Shown piece by piece: positions 19,501 to 27,267 of a DNA stretch of 64,000 nt. Origin of the DNA: Bin52 sp965213935. Lineage in GTDB: Bacteria > Pseudomonadota > Alphaproteobacteria > Thalassobaculales > Thalassobaculaceae. The notes beneath the pieces are model-generated. The model had not been told where the DNA came from and did not search any database. It saw only the letters and a list, made by a program, of their open reading frames with translations. How positions within the stretch are numbered: position 1 is the stretch's first letter; every line of letters begins with the position of its first letter. Position numbers and translations under genes: made by a program. Where the stretch lies: assembly GCA_965213935.1 (NCBI GenBank), contig CBDCAO010000012.1, positions 1,302,001-1,366,000 of the forward strand, written 5' to 3'.

Positions 19501-20210
19501 GTGATCCCCTCGTCGCTCAGAACACCGGTCAGACCCTCGATGTAGTCCTCGGCCAGCGGCTTGATGCAGGCGTTGATGACCGCTGTCTGGAAGCGCTCGA
19601 ACTCCCCGGGCCTGGTTGCGACATCCGACGAGACGGTCACGCGCACGCCGGGACAGGCTTCCCGCACCAGGTTCGCAGCCCGGTGTTCGTGTGCCGGATT
19701 GACGTGGGAATTGACACAGGCGATGGCGAGCGACTGCACACCGGCCGCGACCAGGCGCGACGCCGCATCGCGCACCCCGTCCTCGTCGAGTTCGGCCAGG
19801 ATCGTGCCGTCGGCGGCGATGCGCTCACCCACCTCGAGGCGAAGGTCCCGGGGAACCAGCGGTTCGGGAAAGTGCAGGAACAGGTCGTAGATGTCGTACT
19901 TGCGCTCGCGGCCGAGTTCCAGCACGTCGCGGAACCCCGCGGTAGTGATCAACCCGGTCCTCGCTCCCTTGCGCTCGATAAGCGCATTGCTGAACAGCGT
20001 GGTCGCGTGGATCACCCGCGTGACGACCTCGCCTCCGCCGATGCGGCCCAGCAGGTCCTGAAGTCCCCGGGCGACGCCGAATTCCGGCCGCGAGGCAACG
20101 GTCGGCGTCTTGGCGACCAGGTAGTCGCCCCGGTCCGGGTCAAGCGCGACCAGGTCGGTAAACGTTCCGCCGATGTCGATACCGAGAACCCGGGCGGGAG
20201 AATTGTTCAT
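16542..20210 (-). CDS. Fused hydantoinase/5-oxoprolinase (HyuA–HyuB)
   Basis: A 1222-residue single chain. The N-terminal half is HyuA-like with the ASKHA ATP-binding motif GIDIGGTFTDLVALD at residues 8–22 and later VAFDMGGTTAKIAIVDDG. The C-terminal half, from about residue 680, is HyuB-like (LEILWNRLIAAVDEAA, SYDFSCIVTD, ITNDPHMGTGHLPD). The two are separate genes in many bacteria but fused in 5-oxoprolinases. The reaction is ATP-dependent opening of a cyclic imide or amide such as 5-oxoproline, hydantoin or N-methylhydantoin. The ATG at 20210 has GGAG upstream. It is transcribed away from the TauD–GntR–Rieske run, so the shared 152-base region is probably where the GntR regulator binds. 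Confidence 0.9.
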   Translation of the reverse strand: MNNSPARVLGIDIGGTFTDLVALDPDRGDYLVAKTPTVASRPEFGVARGLQDLLGRIGGGEVVTRVIHATTLFSNALIERKGARTGLITTAGFRDVLELGRERKYDIYDLFLHFPEPLVPRDLRLEVGERIAADGTILAELDEDGVRDAASRLVAAGVQSLAIACVNSHVNPAHEHRAANLVREACPGVRVTVSSDVATRPGEFERFQTAVINACIKPLAEDYIEGLTGVLSDEGITAPLMLMLSSGGLTTARMACHMPVRLLESGPAAGAMCAARTGTAIDEARLVAFDMGGTTAKIAIVDDGMPEVAHEFEVARERRFVPGSGLPVDITTVELLEIGAGGGSIARRDALGLLKVGPDSAGAEPGPACYGRGATRATVTDADLVLGSLNADGFASDLIELDPQAAASAMAATGVELGLGAAGTARGIQDVVRETMARAAQVHLARKGRDPRDYTLFATGGAAPAHACAVAARLGISRVIIPPAAGVASALGLAVAPVRVDGAASVGTGVAALDPAALRCIYEALEDSARQTVSALAARGAPECQRFAEMRYRGQGTVLVVDITRALGSDDPHAAITAAFHEAHERDYGRCLETVAVEFMTARSVVRAAVISPDMVPRLADARTHARAGRRERTVQFPGWTEPRAVPVLERGCLAEGAVADGPAVIEEGQTTTVLPEQSRLRVDDMGNLVIDLDPTHALRSRHVELDDPVHLEILWNRLIAAVDEAAASLVRASFSTVVRESYDFSCIVTDIEGRALAQASDSIPSFIGTLPDTVKHMIRRFPPETLGAGDVLITNDPHMGTGHLPDISVCRPICGPSGRIVGFAASTAHAPDIGGKIRSPEPREVFEEGLQIPILKLHDRGRPDETLLAMLRQNVRVPEQVEGDLDAQLGALAVMERRVCEILDTYALADLLGLSSAVRSRSERALREAIWALPDGAYRASVSTDGLADRPVTLRVRVEVAGDRLEVDFSGSSGQVDRAINCPFCYTRAMSAYAVKSSLAAELPNNDGVLVPLAFGAPEGSIVNPGHPAAVGSRVLTGHYIPALVMEALWGIVPDRVLAGAGSPIWCVNINGTHADGTRVAGLFFFNGGMGASAQGHGLSCVSWPSNISATSAEEIEHRLPVRILRRELRDGSGGSGLHTGGCGQLVELRYTGATPGVVAFLAERTEAPARGLAGGGDGGTGRVEINGVPVDPKAQQGVEPGDVILLATPGGGGYGEPSRS

Positions 20211-20362
20211 GGGCGATGCTCCGTCCTTGAAGACCGGCACGGGACTGATCACGGTTCGGATGGCCGGCACCGGGCAGGCGCTTCGGGTGGACGCGTCTGA
20301 CAAGCGTTTCTACTCTGGGTCCTGTTGCCGTATCGTGCCCCGAGACGGACCCTGAGCGCGCC

Positions 20363-21217
20363 ATGACCATAACGATCACACCGATTTCCCGCTATTTCGC
20401 AGCCGAGGTGAGGGGCGTCAACCTCACCGGGCCGGTCGCCGATCGCGACTTCGCCGAGGTCGCTGACGCATTCGAGACCCATTCCATCCTGGTCTTCCGC
20501 AACCAGCCGCTCGATGACGAGCAGCAAGTTGCGTTCTCCCGGCGTTTCGGTCCGCTCGAAACCACCGTCAACTCGAACCCGGGCGGCGCCGGAACCGAGG
20601 TTGCCATCCTGTCCAATCTCGACGGTGACGGCTCGGTGATCCCGCCCGAGGACCACCGCATGGTCTTCAACACCGGCAACCAGATGTGGCACACCGACAG
20701 TTCGTTCAAGCAGGTGCCGGCAACCGCTTCGCTGCTTTCGGCCCGCCGGGTTCCCCCTCGGGGCGGGGAGACGGAGTTCGCAACCATGCGAGCGGCATAT
20801 GACGCCCTGGAAGCCGACCGCAGGGCTGAGCTCGACGAGCTGGTCTGCGTGCACGACTTCGCCTATTCCCGCGGACTGATCGACCCGAACCTGTTGCGCA
20901 CACGCGACAAGTCGGAAGTCCCGCCAGTGCGTCACCCGCTGGTGCGAAGCAATCCCGCTAACGGTCGACGCAACCTGTTTACCGGTGCCCACGCCTCCTA
21001 CGTTGACGGATTGTCGCTCGCCGAGGGACGACGGCTGATCGGTGAACTCACAGCGCATGCCACCCGGGCCGAATTCGTCTATCGCCATGAGTGGCAGGAA
21101 GGCGACCTGGTGATGTGGGACAACCGCTGCGCCCTGCACCGCGGCCGCCCATGGGACGCCGGACACGCCCGCGTGATGCATCGCACCACGATCGCCGGAA
21201 CAGGACCGACACTGTGA
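20363..21217 (+). CDS. TauD/TfdA-family 2-oxoglutarate dioxygenase
   Basis: Non-heme Fe(II)/2-oxoglutarate oxygenase of 284 residues. The metal triad is visible as MWHTDSSF (His, Asp) and, near the C-terminus, VMWDNRCALHRGRPW (His), followed by an RVMHRTTI arginine for 2-oxoglutarate. The family hydroxylates taurine, 2,4-D, carnitine precursors or alkyl sulfates. Here it heads the plus-strand catabolic run and is 30 bases upstream of a GntR regulator. The substrate is unknown. Confidence 0.9.
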   Translation: MTITITPISRYFAAEVRGVNLTGPVADRDFAEVADAFETHSILVFRNQPLDDEQQVAFSRRFGPLETTVNSNPGGAGTEVAILSNLDGDGSVIPPEDHRMVFNTGNQMWHTDSSFKQVPATASLLSARRVPPRGGETEFATMRAAYDALEADRRAELDELVCVHDFAYSRGLIDPNLLRTRDKSEVPPVRHPLVRSNPANGRRNLFTGAHASYVDGLSLAEGRRLIGELTAHATRAEFVYRHEWQEGDLVMWDNRCALHRGRPWDAGHARVMHRTTIAGTGPTL

Positions 21218-21246
21218 CCAAACGAGGGACGGCGGGACCGGGCTGA

Positions 21247-21930
21247 ATGGACTTCCAGAACCTTCTGTCGGCCGACCTCGCCGACCTGCATCCCCAGGCG
21301 CCGGAGAGCCTGCAGGAAATCGCCTTCCACCGCCTCGAGGAAATGATCGTTCGTCTCGAGTTTGCTCCGCGTTCCGTGCTGACGGAGAAGCGGCTTGCAG
21401 CCGCAATCGGGATCGGACGGACTCCGGTTCGGGAGGCCATCCAGCGCCTCGCTTTCGCAGGCCTGCTCGAAGTGCGGCCGCGACGTGGCATCTACGTGAC
21501 CGATGTTGACGGCGAAAGCGTGCGGCGCATGCTGGAAGTGAGCCGCGGAATCGACTCCGCCGTGGCTCGAGGCGCCGCGTTGCGGGCCACGCCGGCGCAG
21601 CGTCGGAGCCTGCTGCGGATCGCGACAGAGTTCGAAACCGCAGCATCACGCCACGACCCGGTCGGTCTGCTTCGTGCGGACAGCGAATTCAACGCGCTGT
21701 GCCTTGCAGCGATGGACAACGAACATGCGACCAAGATCTGTCGCATGATCCATCCGCACACCCGACGATTCTGGTTCTGCCACCACGAAGCCAGCGGTGA
21801 CCTCGTACTCGGCCCGCGCCTGCATACCCAGGCGGCGCGCGCCGTCTCCGGAGGTGACGCGGACAGGGCCGAGGACGCGTTCCAGCGCATCAACGACTAC
21901 CTTGAGAGTTTCGTCCGCGCCATCATTTGA
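21247..21930 (+). CDS. GntR-family (FadR/FCD subfamily) transcriptional regulator
   Basis: 227 residues. The N-terminal winged helix-turn-helix includes LTEKRLAAAIGIGRTPVREAIQRL and the wing RPRRGIYV. The C-terminal all-helical FCD ligand domain has DSEFNALCLAAMDN and later H..R positions suitable for metal or acid binding. It probably controls the island genes in response to their substrate and likely binds between the divergent hyu and tauD-like genes. I did not find a clear operator palindrome there. Confidence 0.9.
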   Translation: MDFQNLLSADLADLHPQAPESLQEIAFHRLEEMIVRLEFAPRSVLTEKRLAAAIGIGRTPVREAIQRLAFAGLLEVRPRRGIYVTDVDGESVRRMLEVSRGIDSAVARGAALRATPAQRRSLLRIATEFETAASRHDPVGLLRADSEFNALCLAAMDNEHATKICRMIHPHTRRFWFCHHEASGDLVLGPRLHTQAARAVSGGDADRAEDAFQRINDYLESFVRAII

Positions 21931-21996
21931 CCGTCGGTCTCCCCTGTGGCACCGCGCACTTGCACCACCCTGTTCCGGGTGGCAGTGTCGCGTGCC

Positions 21997-23061
21997 ATGA
22001 GTACGTCCCGAAGCGGGCCCGTCTCGCAGGAATTTCTTCGCGATTGCTGGTATCTCGCGTCGCCATCAGTCGCCCTGGCGCCAGGACGGCTCGTCGGACT
22101 CATCATCCTTGGTGAACCCGTCCTGCTCGGCCGGCGCCGCGACGGCGCGGCCTTCGCCCTGCGCGACATCTGCCCGCACCGTGGAATTCCGTTGAGCGAA
22201 GGCTGCATGGCCAACGACGAGGTTGAGTGCGCCTACCATGGCTGGCGCTTCAGCACTGAGGGCACATGCACCGCCATTCCTTCCCTGGTGGATGGGCAGG
22301 ACATGGAACTCCGGCGGATCCGCGTTCGCTCCTACCAGGTACACGAGACTGCGGGGCTACTCTGGATCTACATGCCGCGGCCCGGCACACGCGGGGACAG
22401 CAGCCCGACCACAACACCTCCCGACCTGCCGCCTGAAGCCAGGCGCCCGCAGCTTGCCACGCAAACGGTAATGCCGTGCCACGTCGATCACGCGGTGATC
22501 GGGCTGATGGATCCCGCCCACGGACCGTTCGTTCACCGGTCGTGGTGGTGGCGTTCCCGGCGTTCCATCCACGCGAAGGAGCGCAGGTTCGGTCCGTCGG
22601 AGTACGGCTTCACCATGCTGCCACACCGCCCGTCACGAAATTCCGCGGCCTACAGGCTGCTCGGCGGCAAGCCTGTCACACAGATCAGTTTCCGGCTTCC
22701 CGGGGTGCGCATCGAACACGTGCGCGTCGGATCGCGTGCGCTGGTCGGACTGACCGCGGTCACCCCGGTTACCGAGCACTCCTGTGCGCTGCACCACGTG
22801 ATGTACTGGACGATGCCCTGGCTCACGGTCCTGAAACCGGCATTGCGCCCCTTCACGCGCGCTTTCCTGGAACAGGACCGCCGCATCGTCGAGAAACAGC
22901 AGCGCGGCCTCAGGCACCGCCCGGGAATGCTCCTGATCGACGACGCGGATGTGCAGGCGCGGTGGTACTACCGCCTCAAGAAGGCGCACCAGCGCATGGT
23001 GGACGAGCAGGCGCCGTTCGAGAACCCGGTTACTGAGTCGATCCTGCGCTGGCGCAGCTAG
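21997..23061 (+). CDS. Rieske non-heme iron oxygenase (VanA/CMO-like)
   Basis: 354 residues. The N-terminal Rieske [2Fe-2S] motif is CPHRGIPLSEGC … CAYHGWRF (Cys-X-His, then Cys-X2-His). The C-terminal catalytic domain follows, with DHAVIGLMDPAHGPFVHRS providing the Fe ligands (D/H..H). The organisation fits single-component-oxygenase subunits such as vanillate or stachydrine demethylases or ring-hydroxylating alpha subunits. No dedicated ferredoxin or reductase gene is nearby. The ATG at 21997 (MSTSRSGP) is used because the region upstream in frame lacks homology. Confidence 0.88.
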   Translation: MSTSRSGPVSQEFLRDCWYLASPSVALAPGRLVGLIILGEPVLLGRRRDGAAFALRDICPHRGIPLSEGCMANDEVECAYHGWRFSTEGTCTAIPSLVDGQDMELRRIRVRSYQVHETAGLLWIYMPRPGTRGDSSPTTTPPDLPPEARRPQLATQTVMPCHVDHAVIGLMDPAHGPFVHRSWWWRSRRSIHAKERRFGPSEYGFTMLPHRPSRNSAAYRLLGGKPVTQISFRLPGVRIEHVRVGSRALVGLTAVTPVTEHSCALHHVMYWTMPWLTVLKPALRPFTRAFLEQDRRIVEKQQRGLRHRPGMLLIDDADVQARWYYRLKKAHQRMVDEQAPFENPVTESILRWRS

Positions 23062-23074
23062 GGATCGGGCCGGC

Positions 23075-24313
23075 GTGCGGTACCTGTCGTTCGTCTTCGC
23101 CCACGCGCGGTTTCTCGGCTTCGGCTTCCTGCTGGCCTTGACCTCGACCTTCGGACAGACCTTCTACATTGCCATGTACGGAGGCGAGGTGCGGGCGACC
23201 TTCGCACTGAGCCATGGCGGCTTCGGAACCGTCTATGCAATCGGCACGCTGACCAGCGGCATCCTGATAATCTGGGTGGGGCGGGTCATCGATCGCCTGG
23301 ACCTGCGCCACTACACCCTGGCGTTGTGCGCCCTGATCGCAGTCGCCTGTCTCGCGTTTTCGCTCGCCGGCAGCGTGGTGCTGCTCGTCCTTGCAATCTT
23401 CCTTCTGCGCATCGCCGGCCAGGGCCTGCTGAGCCAGGCGGCGACGGTGACGATGGCCCGTTACTTTCCGCAGAACCGCCGCGGGCGCGCTGTCAGCATC
23501 GCGGCTCTCGGCTTTCCCACCGGTCAGGCGGTATTCCCTCCTGCGGCGGTGCTGCTGCTCGCGCTGGCCGACTGGCGGACGGTCTGGCTGGCGAGCGCCA
23601 TCGCGGTGGTCCTGCTGGTGCCACCGCTCGCTCTCTGGCTGCTCAGGGGACACGACCACCGGCACGCCAGACTGCTGCACCGGATCCGCCGTTTCGAGGG
23701 CTCGGGTGACCAGTCCCCGGGTCAGTGGACCCGGCGCCAGGTCATCCGCGACCCCCGGTTCCTGCTGGCGATGCCCGCCATGCTTGCGCCTTCGTTCATC
23801 ATCACCGGCCTGAACTTTCACCAGGTTCACCTTGCCGAAACCAAGGGATGGGCGCTCTCTCTGTACGCCTCCGGCTTTGCCATCTACGCAGTCTGCCAGG
23901 TGGTCACCTCGGTACTGGTCGGACTGCTCGTCGACAGATTTGGCTCGCGCCGGCTGACGCATGTCTACCTGCTGCCGCTCGCTGCGGCATCACTGGTGAT
24001 CGCGGTCTTCGACTCCCCTCTCGCCATAGTTCCGTTCATGGCATTGGCGGGAACGACCGGGGGCGCCGGCGCCACGCTGCTTGCCACCATTTGGGCCGAG
24101 CTCTATGGCGTGCTCAACCTGGGCTCGATCAAGGCCATGGTCGCCGGTCTCTCGGTCATCTCCAGTTCCCTCGCCCCGGCGGTGTTCGGCTGGCTGATCG
24201 ACGCCACGGTTTCGCTCGAAGCGGTTTCGGCGACGTGCGGTCTGTACGCACTTGCCGGATCGCTCCTGCTGACGCTTGTCCTGCGACGCAGCCGGATGGC
24301 CCGGACGATGTGA
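23075..24313 (+). CDS. Major facilitator superfamily transporter
   Basis: 412 residues with 12 predicted transmembrane stretches; the loop 2–3 region reads WVGRVIDRLDLRHY and the central loop is basic. It starts GTG at 23075, 13 bases after the Rieske stop, so it is in the same operon. It resembles the oxalate/formate-antiporter-like or NarK-like MFS branches that import carboxylates. It probably imports the substrate of the neighbouring oxygenases. Confidence 0.88.
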   Translation: MRYLSFVFAHARFLGFGFLLALTSTFGQTFYIAMYGGEVRATFALSHGGFGTVYAIGTLTSGILIIWVGRVIDRLDLRHYTLALCALIAVACLAFSLAGSVVLLVLAIFLLRIAGQGLLSQAATVTMARYFPQNRRGRAVSIAALGFPTGQAVFPPAAVLLLALADWRTVWLASAIAVVLLVPPLALWLLRGHDHRHARLLHRIRRFEGSGDQSPGQWTRRQVIRDPRFLLAMPAMLAPSFIITGLNFHQVHLAETKGWALSLYASGFAIYAVCQVVTSVLVGLLVDRFGSRRLTHVYLLPLAAASLVIAVFDSPLAIVPFMALAGTTGGAGATLLATIWAELYGVLNLGSIKAMVAGLSVISSSLAPAVFGWLIDATVSLEAVSATCGLYALAGSLLLTLVLRRSRMARTM

Positions 24314-24408
24314 CGGGCCCGGCCGAATAAGGCACGTGCAGTGGCGTCACCTTGGGGTAGAGTTGCAGCAATTGTGACAGAACACACCCTGCGCTGGGGG
24401 AGACCGGC

Positions 24409-25305
24409 ATGATCGAGACCCATACCCGCTACTCCTATTCAAGCCTGACTTCACGGCCACGCTATCGGTGGCCGAATGGCACCAGAGTTGCGGTCTATGT
24501 CGCCATGAACGTCGAGGTATTCCGGTTCGGAACCGGGAAGGGCGCGGCGATCGCACCCCCCGACCAGTCCGTCAGCCACAGCATCTATTCGTGGCGGGAC
24601 TATGGAAACCGCGTCGGATTCTGGCGTCTGATGGATCTGTTCGACGAACTCGGCATGCCTGCGGAACACCAGCTGAACACCGCGATCTACGAACACTGTT
24701 CCGACATCCCGGCCCGGATACGCGGTCGCGGCGACGAGATACTCGGCCACGGCCACACCAACTCCGACGAGCAGGGCGGACTGTCGGAACAGGAGGAGCG
24801 CAACCTGATCGAGTCCTGCACCGAGATCATCACCAGAAACGAGGGCAGTCCGCCAACGGGCTGGATGAGCCCGTGGCTGTCCAACAGCGCCGTTACCCTG
24901 GATCTGCTGCAGGAGGCCGGCTACCGCTACGTCATGGACTGGACCATGGATGATCAACCGGTCTGGATGCAGACCAGAAAGGGCCGGATCCTCGCCATCC
25001 CCTACCCGATCGAGGCCAACGACACCCGGGCGATCGTCTGGAGCCGCCAGTCGTCGGCGCAGTTTGCCGACATGCTGATCGACGGTTTCGACGAGATGCT
25101 TGCCCAGTCCGACCGTGACGGTCACCCGGTGGTCTGCCCGATCTCGCTGCACCCGTTCGTGGTCGGTCGGCCATACCGTATCGGGGAGTTGAGGCGCGCG
25201 TTCCGGCACATCCTGAAGCATCGGGATCGTATCTGGCTGACGAGGCCCGGCGACATCTGCCGCTATGTCGAGACACTCGGCGAGGACCAACTCCCGAGCG
25301 GATGA
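24409..25305 (+). CDS. Polysaccharide-deacetylase-fold hydrolase (PuuE/allantoinase-like)
   Basis: 298 residues of the NodB fold. The pattern is that of the cytosolic PuuE-type members rather than chitin deacetylases: VAVYVAMNVE, GHGHTNSDEQGGLSEQEE with metal His residues, GWMSPWLSNSAVTLDLL and SLHPFVVGRPYR. PuuE acts on allantoin, so an amide- or imide-cleaving role fits the adjacent hydantoinase. It has no signal peptide. It is 95 bases after the MFS gene and 38 before the FAD monooxygenase. Confidence 0.85.
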   Translation: MIETHTRYSYSSLTSRPRYRWPNGTRVAVYVAMNVEVFRFGTGKGAAIAPPDQSVSHSIYSWRDYGNRVGFWRLMDLFDELGMPAEHQLNTAIYEHCSDIPARIRGRGDEILGHGHTNSDEQGGLSEQEERNLIESCTEIITRNEGSPPTGWMSPWLSNSAVTLDLLQEAGYRYVMDWTMDDQPVWMQTRKGRILAIPYPIEANDTRAIVWSRQSSAQFADMLIDGFDEMLAQSDRDGHPVVCPISLHPFVVGRPYRIGELRRAFRHILKHRDRIWLTRPGDICRYVETLGEDQLPSG

Positions 25306-25343
25306 CGCCGGAGGTCCGGCCACTGATCAGGAACTGTTGAGAT

Positions 25344-26978
25344 ATGCATGTTCCGCCGCCTGTCCGCCGTGATTCAACCTATTTCAGCTATCCCGAATTT
25401 TCCTTTGATCCGCCGCCGGAGGCAGGCGGAGCCGCGATCCTGCATGACGTGGTCGTGATCGGCGGCGGACCGGTCGGGCTCACCTGCGCCCTTGAGCTTG
25501 CACGCTACGGCGTGCGCCCGGTGGTGGTGGAGTCGAAGCGGACGCTGTCCGATGGCAGCCGGGCACTGTCGATCAGTGCCCGAAGCCAGCAGATCCTGCA
25601 CGGCCTCGGCATTGGTGAACGCTTCCGGGCCAAGGCCCTGGGTTGGAGGTTCGGGCGCTCGTTCTATCGCGACCGGGTCATCTTCCGGCTTGAGATGCCC
25701 GACGATCCGGACGAGCGCTTCGGCCCGATGTCGAACCTCCAGCAGTGCTACCTCGAACTCTACCTGATCGACAGGCTGCGCGAACAGAGCCCCGGCGGTA
25801 TCCGTTGGCAGACACGGATGGACAGCCTGTTGCAGCTCGATGACCGTGTCGTGCTGCGTCTTGACACGCCGCAGGGTCCGTACGAGGCGCATGCCAGATA
25901 CGTGATCGCCGCTGACGGCGCACGCAGCACCGTGCGGGAGTGCCTCGACCTGAAAATGCGGGGCACATCCTACGAGGGTCTCTACCTGATCGCCGACATC
26001 CGGATCGACGCCAGCCTGCCCCCGGAACGCCATGCCTGGTTCGACCCGGTGTCGAACCGGGGTTCCACTGTGCTCATGCACAAGCAACCCGACGGTTTGT
26101 GGCGCATCGACTACCAGTTGCGACCGGACGAGGACCCCCGGCAGGAACTCGCGCCCGAACGCATCAGGTCACGCATCGATGCGCATCTTGCAATGATCGG
26201 CGAACACGCGCCCTGGCGTCTCGACTGGTATTCGCTGTACCGGGCACATTGCCTGTGTCTCGACGACTATCGCTGCGGGCGGGTATTTCTTGCAGGTGAT
26301 GCCGCGCATCTGGTTCCGATCTTCGGCGTACGCGGGCTGAACTCCGGACTCGCTGATGCCAACAACCTTGGCTGGAAACTGGCCGATGTACTGTCGGGTA
26401 CCGCAGACCCGGCGCTGCTCGACAGCTACAGCGAGGAACGTCGCTCCGCAACGCTGGAGATCCTTGCACAGGCCGCCAAGAGCACCGCTTTCATGACGCC
26501 TCCGACCCCCGGCCACGCACTGATGCGAGATGCCGCGCTGTCGCTTGCCTGCTCCCGGTCCTGGGCCGGGGAACTCGCCGATCCGCGCCAGTCACGTCCC
26601 CATGACTACGCCGATGGTCCGCTTTCGGCTCCCCGTGATGACGATGCCCGCTTTGGCGCTGGACCCGCTGTCGGCGCCCTGGCACCGGATGTCCGGCTTG
26701 CACAGGGCCGCTACCTGCTCGACCAGGTCGGCCCCGGGCCGACCCTGCTCGTCTTCGGCCGCGGCCCAGTGGAGACCGTGAGCGGTGCGGCGCGGCTGGT
26801 TCGGATAGCAGGACACGGCGGCGATATCGGCGACCCGGAGGGCAGGGTGTTTGCCCGGTACGGCGCCACGGACGGAACCTGCTACCTTGTTCGCCCGGAC
26901 GGTCACGTCGCCGGGCGCTGGCGTTCGCCCGATCCCGGGCGCATTGCACTCGCCATGGAAAGGCTCGCCGGACGATGA
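25344..26978 (+). CDS. FAD-dependent aromatic monooxygenase (PheA/TfdB/MhpA type)
   Basis: 544 residues. FAD-binding GxGxxG is in VVVIGGGPVGLTCALELARY, the DG motif in YVIAADGARSTVRECL, and the second FAD motif in FLAGDAAHLVPIFGVRG. A thioredoxin-like C-terminal extension follows, as in phenol hydroxylases. The family uses NADPH and O2 to hydroxylate phenolic or N-heterocyclic rings. It begins 38 bases after the deacetylase and is followed by a DUF2783 protein. Confidence 0.9.
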   Translation: MHVPPPVRRDSTYFSYPEFSFDPPPEAGGAAILHDVVVIGGGPVGLTCALELARYGVRPVVVESKRTLSDGSRALSISARSQQILHGLGIGERFRAKALGWRFGRSFYRDRVIFRLEMPDDPDERFGPMSNLQQCYLELYLIDRLREQSPGGIRWQTRMDSLLQLDDRVVLRLDTPQGPYEAHARYVIAADGARSTVRECLDLKMRGTSYEGLYLIADIRIDASLPPERHAWFDPVSNRGSTVLMHKQPDGLWRIDYQLRPDEDPRQELAPERIRSRIDAHLAMIGEHAPWRLDWYSLYRAHCLCLDDYRCGRVFLAGDAAHLVPIFGVRGLNSGLADANNLGWKLADVLSGTADPALLDSYSEERRSATLEILAQAAKSTAFMTPPTPGHALMRDAALSLACSRSWAGELADPRQSRPHDYADGPLSAPRDDDARFGAGPAVGALAPDVRLAQGRYLLDQVGPGPTLLVFGRGPVETVSGAARLVRIAGHGGDIGDPEGRVFARYGATDGTCYLVRPDGHVAGRWRSPDPGRIALAMERLAGR

Positions 26979-27027
26979 AGGCAACAGGATCCAGCCCGGC
27001 CGCACCGGGTGCGCGGAGGCCATCACG

Positions 27028-27267
27028 ATGACACTGGACCGATCCGAGGTCGAGGACGTCTACGGAACCCTTGCCGACGCGATCGACGCGGTGGATCCCT
27101 GCCGCGCAAGGCTGTTTCTCGCCAAGCTCGCATTGCTGCTTGCCTACAGGTGCGGTGACGTTGCGGCGGTGAAGGACGCGGTCGCAATCGCGAGCCGTGA
27201 CCTGGAGCCGCCCCCGGCGTTCGGCCCGCGTTTCCCCACCACAAGAGAAGACGGCTTTGCCCAATGA
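27028..27267 (+). CDS. DUF2783 small protein
   Basis: 79 residues, acidic, with MTLDRSEVEDVYGTLADAID and LFLAKLALLLAYRCGD. This matches DUF2783, small proteins commonly encoded directly beside PheA/TfdB-type flavin monooxygenases; function unknown, possibly an accessory subunit. The ATG at 27028 is inside a longer open frame whose upstream part is a shadow of the monooxygenase. Its last bases overlap the start of the next gene by four (ATGA). Confidence 0.8.
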   Translation: MTLDRSEVEDVYGTLADAIDAVDPCRARLFLAKLALLLAYRCGDVAAVKDAVAIASRDLEPPPAFGPRFPTTREDGFAQ

